DNA from: Rhodobacterales bacterium 34-62-10 | GTDB taxonomy: Bacteria; Pseudomonadota; Alphaproteobacteria; Rhodobacterales; Rhodobacteraceae | Assembly: GCA_002282555.1 (NCBI GenBank) | Contig: NCJR01000163.1 | Coordinates: forward strand, 1-5,224 | Direction: 5' to 3' | Length of the DNA stretch: 5,224 nt | Shown here: piece after piece, positions 1-5,224 of the stretch | Layout: each line of letters begins with the position of its first letter | Position numbering within the stretch: the stretch's first letter is position 1 | The notes under the pieces: generated by a model | What the model saw: only the letters and a program-made list of their open reading frames with translations | Told to the model about the DNA's origin: nothing | Database searches by the model: none | Made by a program: the position numbers and the translations under genes

Positions 1-2406
1 ATCGCGGCGCTGGGCATCGGGTTGGCCGGCGGGTCGTTCATTATCGGTGTGGCCTATGTGAGCCGCTGGTATGACGCCGGGCATCAGGGCACGGCTTTGG
101 GCATCTTCGGCGCGGGCAATGTGGGTGCGGCGGTGACCAAATTCGTCGCTCCTTTCGTCATGGTGGCCTATGGCTGGCACGGCGTGGCCTATGTCTGGGC
201 GGCGGCGCTGGCCACGATTGGCGTGCTGTTCTTCCTGCTGGCCAAGGATGATCCCGCGCTGGTGGAGCGCCGCAGGACCGGCACCAAAGCCCCGTCCCTG
301 GCGCAGCAATTCGCGCCTTTGAAGAACCTTCAGGTCTGGCGCTTCTCGCTCTATTACTTCTTCGTTTTCGGCGCCTTCGTCGCGCTGGCGCTCTGGATGC
401 CGCATTACCTGATCGACGTTTACGGCATCGACGTGCGCTTTGCAGGCATGGCCGCGGCCTCGTTCAGCCTCTCGGCTTCGCTGTTCCGGGCCTATGGCGG
501 CGTTCTGTCCGACAAGTTCGGCGCCCGGTCGGTGATGTACTGGACCTTTGGCTTCAGCATGGTCTTCCTGTTCATGCTGTCCTATCCGCCGACTGATTAT
601 GTCATTCAGGGCAAGGACGGCCCGATCGCCTTTTCGACGCAGATGGGTCTGTGGCCCTTCATTGTGACGCTTTTCGCGCTTGGCTTTTTCATGAGCCTTG
701 GAAAGGCGGCCGTCTTCAAGCACATCCCGGTCTATTACCCCAACCATGTCGGCGCCGTCGGCGGTCTTGTGGGTATGATCGGTGGTCTTGGCGGTTTCAT
801 GCTGCCCATCGCATTCGGCGCGCTGTTGGACCTGACGGGGATCTACACCTCGTGCTTTGCGCTTCTGTTCATCCTTGTGGCCATTGCGTTGACATGGATG
901 CACCTGTCGATCCGCGCGATGGAGCGTGCGGCGCATGGTGAGGCGCTGGACCGACTGCCGGAACTGCCAGAGATGCAGGACATCCACCACCCCGAGCGCA
1001 CTGTCATGCCGCGCGTGCTGGAGGATTGGCGGCCCGAGGACGCCCGGTTCTGGGCGGAGAAGGGCCGTGCGGTGGCGCGTCGCAACCTCTGGATCTCGAT
1101 ACCTGCGTTGCTTCTGGCCTTTTCGGTCTGGATGGTCTGGTCGATGGTGATCGCGCGCCTGCCTGCGATCGGGTTCGATTTTGCCCCGGAACAGCTGTTC
1201 TGGCTTGCCGCTCTGCCGGCCCTGTCAGGCGCGACGCTGCGTATCTTCTATGGCTTCATGGTGCCGATCTTCGGTGGGCGTCTGTGGACGACAGTTTCGA
1301 CCGCATCGCTGCTGCTGCCTGCCATCGGCATCGGCTATGCGGTGCAGAACCCGGAGACCCCCTACTTTATCTTCCTTGTGCTGGCGCTGCTCTGCGGCCT
1401 TGGCGGGGCCAACTTCGCCTCCTCGATGGCCAATATCGGCTACTTCTTTCCCAAGGCGGAAAAAGGCAACGCGCTGGCACTGAACGCGGGTCTGGGCAAT
1501 TTGGGCGTCAGCGTGATGCAGTTCCTTGTGCCGCTGGTCATCACCGTGGGCGTCTTTGGTGCCATGGGAGGCGCGCCGCAGGAGTTGTCGGATGGTGGCC
1601 AACTCTGGATGCAGAACGCAGGCTTTGTCTGGGTGCCCTTCATCCTGGCGGCCACGGTCGCGGCATGGCTGGGCATGAACGATATCGCTGATGCCAAGGC
1701 CAGTTTCGCGCAGCAATCGGTGATCTTCGGGCGCACCCAGAACTGGCTGATGTGCGTGCTCTATATCGGCACCTTCGGCAGCTTCATCGGCTATTCGGCA
1801 GGCTTTCCGCTGCTCAGCCGGATCGCATTTCCGGATGTGAACGCGCTGCAATATGTCTTTCTGGGGCCGTTGGTGGGCGCGCTGAGCCGTGCCGGGACGG
1901 GCTGGGTCAGTGACCGTTTCGGCGGCGGGCGCGTCACCTTCTGGGTGTTCGTGGGCATGATCGCCAGCGTGCTGGCTGTGATCCTGTCGCTGCAGGCGGG
2001 CAGTTTCGCGGGCTTCTTCGCGGGCTTCATGGCGCTGTTCTTCTTTACAGGCGTCGGCAACGCGTCGACCTTCCAGATGATCCCCGTGATCATGGGCCGC
2101 GAAGTGCCGCGATTGATGCCGCATCTGACGGGCGCTGACCGGGCACGCCAGATCGCGATGGAATCGGGCGGGATCGTCGCCTTCACCAGCGCGATCGGGG
2201 CTTATGGCGGGTTCTTCATCCCCAAGGCCTATGGTTCGTCCATCGCCATGACGGGCAGCCCCATCGGTGCGCTGTGGCTGTTCCTGATCTTCTACGTCCT
2301 GTGCCTCGCCATCACCTGGGTCGTCTACACGCGCCCCGGCGGTCTGTTGCACGACATCGAACACGGCCGCGCGCCGGGCGGTTCCGCCGCACAACCCGCA
2401 CAATGA
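1..2406 (+). CDS. narK: Fused NarK1-NarK2 nitrate/nitrite transporter (MFS), 5'-truncated
   Basis: This inner-membrane transporter supplies nitrate to the cytoplasmic NarG site and removes nitrite. The frame is open from base 1 and ends at TGA 2404-2406, giving 801 visible residues. The true start lies upstream: aligning the two halves to each other suggests about 100 residues are missing. A TTG at base 22 is internal, within a membrane helix. Visible residues 1-304 are the NarK1-like half, with the nitrate-signature stretch GIFGAGNVGAAVTKF (34-48), Arg163 in SLFRAYGG, and a second signature SLGKAAVFKHIP (232-243). Residues 305-361 are a charged linker. Residues 362-801 are the NarK2-like half and closely resemble E. 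coli NarK as I recall it: SGATLRI with Arg414 (E. coli Arg89), GGANFASSMANI (468 onward), GLGNLGVSVMQF, Arg630 in GALSR (E. coli Arg305), and GNASTFQMIPVI (686 onward). Those two arginines are the nitrate-binding pair in E. coli NarK. Many hydrophobic segments are visible; the family fusion has 24. Proton symport by half 1 and nitrate/nitrite antiport by half 2 are inferred from the family. Confidence 0.96.
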   Translation: MAALGIGLAGGSFIIGVAYVSRWYDAGHQGTALGIFGAGNVGAAVTKFVAPFVMVAYGWHGVAYVWAAALATIGVLFFLLAKDDPALVERRRTGTKAPSLAQQFAPLKNLQVWRFSLYYFFVFGAFVALALWMPHYLIDVYGIDVRFAGMAAASFSLSASLFRAYGGVLSDKFGARSVMYWTFGFSMVFLFMLSYPPTDYVIQGKDGPIAFSTQMGLWPFIVTLFALGFFMSLGKAAVFKHIPVYYPNHVGAVGGLVGMIGGLGGFMLPIAFGALLDLTGIYTSCFALLFILVAIALTWMHLSIRAMERAAHGEALDRLPELPEMQDIHHPERTVMPRVLEDWRPEDARFWAEKGRAVARRNLWISIPALLLAFSVWMVWSMVIARLPAIGFDFAPEQLFWLAALPALSGATLRIFYGFMVPIFGGRLWTTVSTASLLLPAIGIGYAVQNPETPYFIFLVLALLCGLGGANFASSMANIGYFFPKAEKGNALALNAGLGNLGVSVMQFLVPLVITVGVFGAMGGAPQELSDGGQLWMQNAGFVWVPFILAATVAAWLGMNDIADAKASFAQQSVIFGRTQNWLMCVLYIGTFGSFIGYSAGFPLLSRIAFPDVNALQYVFLGPLVGALSRAGTGWVSDRFGGGRVTFWVFVGMIASVLAVILSLQAGSFAGFFAGFMALFFFTGVGNASTFQMIPVIMGREVPRLMPHLTGADRARQIAMESGGIVAFTSAIGAYGGFFIPKAYGSSIAMTGSPIGALWLFLIFYVLCLAITWVVYTRPGGLLHDIEHGRAPGGSAAQPAQ

Positions 2407-2431
2407 CCCAACCAGATCTTCGGGTGGCGCA

Positions 2432-2456
2432 GGTTGTCGCCCGGACCCAGACAACC
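2432..2456 (+). promoter_or_regulatory. Intercistronic inverted repeat (possible hairpin) before narG
   Basis: GGTTGTC at 2432-2438 is the exact reverse complement of GACAACC at 2450-2456, separated by an 11-base loop, all inside the 64-base narK-narG gap. The stem ends one base before the AAAGGA ribosome binding site. No T-run follows, so this is not a standard intrinsic terminator. It could be an mRNA hairpin that affects processing or stability of the narK-narG transcript or narG translation, or a dyad bound by a regulator, or chance. The repeat is seen directly; the function is unknown. Confidence 0.45.
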
Positions 2457-2457
2457 G

Positions 2458-2463
2458 AAAGGA
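2458..2463 (+). promoter_or_regulatory. Ribosome binding site of narG
   Basis: AAAGGA lies seven bases upstream of the ATG at 2471, which is suitable Shine-Dalgarno spacing. It supports that ATG as the narG start, as does the match of the encoded N-terminus to E. coli NarG. The frame continues upstream without a stop, but no convincing start codon with a binding site is present there. Confidence 0.8.
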
Positions 2464-2470
2464 CAGCCCA

Positions 2471-5224
2471 ATGAGCCATCTGCTCGACAAACTGAACTTC
2501 TTCCAGAGCAAGGAACTGGAGCAATTCTCGGACGGTTGGGGTCAGACCACCCGCGAGAACCGCGACTGGGAGGACACCTACCGGAACCGCTGGCGGCACG
2601 ACAAGATCGTCCGCTCGACCCATGGAGTGAACTGCACCGGGTCGTGTTCGTGGAAAATCTACGTCAAGTCCGGCATCGTCACCTGGGAGACGCAGCAGAC
2701 CGATTATCCGCGCACCCGCGCGGGCCTGCCCAACCACGAGCCGCGCGGTTGTGCGCGGGGGGCATCCTATAGCTGGTATCTTTATTCGGCCAACCGGGTG
2801 AAGAACCCGCTGATCCGTGGCGCGCTGATGCGGGCCTGGCGCAAGATGCGCGAGACGATGACACCTGTGGCAGCATGGGCTGCGATCCAGAACGATCCTG
2901 TCCTGCGCGCCTCATATACCAAGACGCGCGGCAAGGGCGGGTTCGTGCGGGCCAGCTGGGACGAGGCGACCGAGATCGTCGCCGCCGCCAATGCCTATAC
3001 CGCCAAGACTTGGGGCCCTGACCGGGTGTTCGGTTTCTCGCCGATCCCGGCCATGTCGATGGTCAGCTATGCCGCCGGGTCACGGTATCTGAGCCTTCTG
3101 GGTGGCACCTGCATGTCCTTCTATGACTGGTATTGCGATCTGCCGCCTGCATCGCCGCAGACCTGGGGCGAGCAGACCGACGTGCCGGAAAGCGCCGATT
3201 GGTACAATGCGGGATTCCTGATGCTGTGGGGGTCGAACGTGCCGCAGACGCGCACGCCCGATGCCCATTTCTATACCGAGGTGCGGTATCGCGGCACCAA
3301 ATCCGCCGTGGTCAGCCCCGACTATTCCGAGGCGGCCAAGTTCGGCGATATCTGGCTGAACCCGCAGGCGGGCACCGATGCGGCGCTGGCGATGGCCATG
3401 GGGCATGTGATCCTGCGCGAATTCCACCTGGATCGGCAGGCCGAGTATTTCGAGGACTACGCCCGCAAATACACCGACATGCCGATGCTGGTGCGGCTGG
3501 AAGACCGCGATGGTCACCTTGTGCCGGGCCGGATGCTGCGGGCCGAGGATTTTGACGGCAAGCTGGGAGAGACGAACAACCCCGACTGGAAAACCGTGGC
3601 CTATGACGAGGCCAGCGGCCAGATCGTGGCGCCCAACGGGTCCATCGGGTTCCGCTGGGGCGAGGAAGGCAAATGGAACCTTGAACAGCGCGCCAAAGGC
3701 AGTGACGCGCAACTGCGCCTGAGCCAGATCATGGCGGGCGATCACGACGAGATCGTGGGCGTCGATTTCCCCTATTTCGGCGGTGCCGCGACGGGCGATT
3801 TCGTCAAATGCGACCACCCCGAGGTGCTGACCCGCAACATTCCCGCCCGCCGCGTCACGCTGGCGGATGGGTCCAGCGCGCTGGTGGCCACGGTGTTCGA
3901 CCTGTTCTGCGCCAATTATGGTCTGGATCGCGGTCTTGGCGGCGACTGGGTGTCGAAGGATTTCAACGACGACAGCCCCTACACCCCCGCCTGGGCCGAA
4001 AAGATCACCGGCGTCGAGCGCGAAAAGATCATCGCGGTGGCCCGCGAATTCGCGGGCAATGCCGAAAAGACCCATGGCAAGTCCATGGTCATCCTCGGGG
4101 CCGGTCTGAACCACTGGTACCACATGGACATGAACTACCGCGGGATCATCAACATGCTGGTGATGTGCGGCTGTATCGGTCAGGAGGGCGGCGGCTGGTC
4201 GCATTATGTGGGGCAGGAGAAGCTGCGCCCGCAAACGGGGTGGCAGCCGCTGGCCTTTGCGCTGGACTGGAACCGCCCGCCGCGGCACATGAACTCGACC
4301 TCGTGCTGGTATGCCCATACCGATCAGTGGCGCTATGAGACGCTGAGCGCGGGCGAGATCCTGTCACCCACCGCGCCCAAGGGCGACTGGGACATCAGTC
4401 TGATCGACTACAACATCCGCGCCGAGCGGATGGGCTGGTTGCCTTCGGCCCCGCAGTTGAAAACCAACCCGTTGGAAGTGTCCAAGCAGGCCAAGGCTGC
4501 CGGCAAGGAGATCAAGGATTACGTCGCCGAGAACCTGAAATCCGGCGCGCTGCAAATGTCCTGCGAGGACCCGGACGCGCCCGAGAACTGGCCGCGTAAC
4601 CTGTTCGTGTGGCGGTCCAACCTGCTGGGGTCCAGCGGCAAGGGGCATGAATATTTCCTCAAGCATCTGCTGGGCACCGATCACGGCGTGATGGGCAAGG
4701 ATCTGGGCGAGGAAGGCGGCGTCATGCCGAAGGAGGCCGTCTGGCATGACGAGGCGCCCAAGGGCAAGCTTGACCTGCTGGTGACCATCGACTTCCGCAT
4801 GTCCACCACCTGCGTCTATTCGGATATCGTGCTGCCGACGGCGTCGTGGTACGAAAAGGACGACCTGAACACATCGGACATGCACCCGTTCATCCATCCG
4901 TTGCAGGCTGCGGTGGACCCGGCCTATGAGAGCAAGTCGGACTGGGAGATCTTCAAGTCGATCGCGCGCAAGTTTTCCGAAGTGGCCCCCGAGGTGCTGG
5001 GGGTCGAGACCGATATCGTGCAACTTCCGCTGTTGCACGACACCCCCGGCGAATTGGCGCAGGCCCATGTGAAGGATTGGAAAAAGGGCGAATGTGACCT
5101 GATTCCGGGCAAGACCGCGCCGAACTACATCGCGGTCGAGCGGGATTATCCCAACCTTTACAAGAAGTTCACCTCGGTCGGGCCGCTGCTGGAAAAGCTC
5201 GGCAATACCGTTCAGCGCACCGTC
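2471..5224 (+). CDS. narG: Respiratory nitrate reductase alpha subunit NarG, 3'-truncated
   Basis: This is the catalytic subunit of the membrane-bound NarGHI complex. It reduces nitrate to nitrite on the cytoplasmic face, using quinol electrons passed through NarI and NarH. The window shows 918 codons with no stop; E. coli NarG has 1247 residues, so roughly a quarter is missing at the C-terminus. Similarity to E. coli NarG, from memory, is high along the whole length. The FS0 [4Fe-4S] ligands are present as His51, Cys55, Cys59 and Cys94, in the motifs STHGVNCTGSCSWK and HEPRGCARG. The molybdenum ligand is Asp223 in SFYDWYCDLPPASPQTWGEQ (E. coli Asp222 of the mature numbering). Other family blocks are GFSPIPAMSMVSYA (188 onward), WGSNVPQTRTPDAH, GAGLNHWYHMDMNYRG, GQEKLRPQTGWQPLAFALDW, RNLFVWRSNLLGSSGKGHE and YEKDDLNTSDMHPFIHP, typical of the molybdopterin bis-MGD fold. 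There is no cleavable signal peptide; the N-terminus matches the Tat-like remnant region of the family. The frame looks intact. The start follows narK on the same strand with a 64-base gap, which suggests one operon, and narH, narJ and narI are expected next. NarZ is an isozyme name in enterics; narG fits this context better. Confidence 0.98.
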   Translation, partial: MSHLLDKLNFFQSKELEQFSDGWGQTTRENRDWEDTYRNRWRHDKIVRSTHGVNCTGSCSWKIYVKSGIVTWETQQTDYPRTRAGLPNHEPRGCARGASYSWYLYSANRVKNPLIRGALMRAWRKMRETMTPVAAWAAIQNDPVLRASYTKTRGKGGFVRASWDEATEIVAAANAYTAKTWGPDRVFGFSPIPAMSMVSYAAGSRYLSLLGGTCMSFYDWYCDLPPASPQTWGEQTDVPESADWYNAGFLMLWGSNVPQTRTPDAHFYTEVRYRGTKSAVVSPDYSEAAKFGDIWLNPQAGTDAALAMAMGHVILREFHLDRQAEYFEDYARKYTDMPMLVRLEDRDGHLVPGRMLRAEDFDGKLGETNNPDWKTVAYDEASGQIVAPNGSIGFRWGEEGKWNLEQRAKGSDAQLRLSQIMAGDHDEIVGVDFPYFGGAATGDFVKCDHPEVLTRNIPARRVTLADGSSALVATVFDLFCANYGLDRGLGGDWVSKDFNDDSPYTPAWAEKITGVEREKIIAVAREFAGNAEKTHGKSMVILGAGLNHWYHMDMNYRGIINMLVMCGCIGQEGGGWSHYVGQEKLRPQTGWQPLAFALDWNRPPRHMNSTSCWYAHTDQWRYETLSAGEILSPTAPKGDWDISLIDYNIRAERMGWLPSAPQLKTNPLEVSKQAKAAGKEIKDYVAENLKSGALQMSCEDPDAPENWPRNLFVWRSNLLGSSGKGHEYFLKHLLGTDHGVMGKDLGEEGGVMPKEAVWHDEAPKGKLDLLVTIDFRMSTTCVYSDIVLPTASWYEKDDLNTSDMHPFIHPLQAAVDPAYESKSDWEIFKSIARKFSEVAPEVLGVETDIVQLPLLHDTPGELAQAHVKDWKKGECDLIPGKTAPNYIAVERDYPNLYKKFTSVGPLLEKLGNTVQRTV

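Noticed and set aside
22..24. TTG as the start codon of narK
   Set aside because: The frame is open upstream to base 1, and the residues there continue the same membrane helix. The N-terminal helices of the first domain are missing, so the gene is cut by the window edge.
1026..1691. Plus-strand open frame of about 221 codons in another frame of narK
   Set aside because: It overlaps the NarK2-like domain completely. Its translation is rich in Gly, Arg and Ala with no family similarity.
2407..2470. Intrinsic terminator or FNR-type promoter (TTGAT-N4-ATCAA) between narK and narG
   Set aside because: The hairpin is not followed by a T-run, and no FNR-like dyad or clear -35/-10 pair is visible in the gap. 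Any operon promoter is probably upstream of narK, outside the window.
1225..2511. Long minus-strand open frame (about 428 codons) opposite narK
   Set aside because: It lies antisense to a clearly coding transporter in GC-rich DNA, where opposite frames often lack stops. Its translation is rich in Arg, His, Gln and Asp, with no recognisable domain.
3080..4318. Long minus-strand open frame (about 412 codons) opposite narG
   Set aside because: It is antisense to conserved NarG sequence. Its composition is the low-complexity mix (His, Val, Gly, Ala, Arg) expected from the complement of GC-rich codons, and no family is recognisable.
4364..5068. Minus-strand open frame of about 234 codons opposite narG
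   Set aside because: It is a shadow of the narG coding frame, with no domain and no separate gene signal.
1..5224. A previously undescribed system
   Set aside because: All but 64 bases are explained by two well-known denitrification genes with intact key residues. No anomalous gene, repeat array or composition shift was seen.

Overview
The window carries two co-oriented genes of a respiratory nitrate reduction operon, both cut by the window edges. Bases 1-2406 hold the 3' part of narK, encoding a fused two-domain nitrate/nitrite transporter of the major facilitator superfamily (a NarK1-like half joined to a NarK2-like half). After a 64-base gap, bases 2471-5224 hold the first 918 codons of narG, the catalytic molybdenum subunit of the membrane-bound, cytoplasm-facing nitrate reductase NarGHI. 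The narG frame stays open to the last base. No RNA gene, mobile element, CRISPR array or insertion sequence was seen.

The DNA is GC-rich (about low-to-mid 60s percent by eye), with strong G/C preference at third codon positions in both genes. A fused NarK1-NarK2 transporter directly upstream of narG is the arrangement known from Paracoccus and related denitrifying Alphaproteobacteria. A Rhodobacterales/Paracoccus-like alphaproteobacterium is therefore the best guess, but this is inference from gene order and composition. Fused NarK proteins also occur in other Proteobacteria.

The two products work together. The transporter brings nitrate into the cytoplasm, the NarK1-type half probably by proton-linked uptake and the NarK2-type half by nitrate/nitrite exchange. 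NarG, with NarH and NarI expected downstream, reduces nitrate to nitrite using quinol electrons, and the exchanger half exports the nitrite. The 64-base gap contains a good ribosome binding site for narG and, just upstream of it, a perfect 7-bp inverted repeat that could form a hairpin. This hairpin is the least explained element here. Nothing in the window points to an undescribed system: both genes are recognisable members of well-studied families with their key residues intact.
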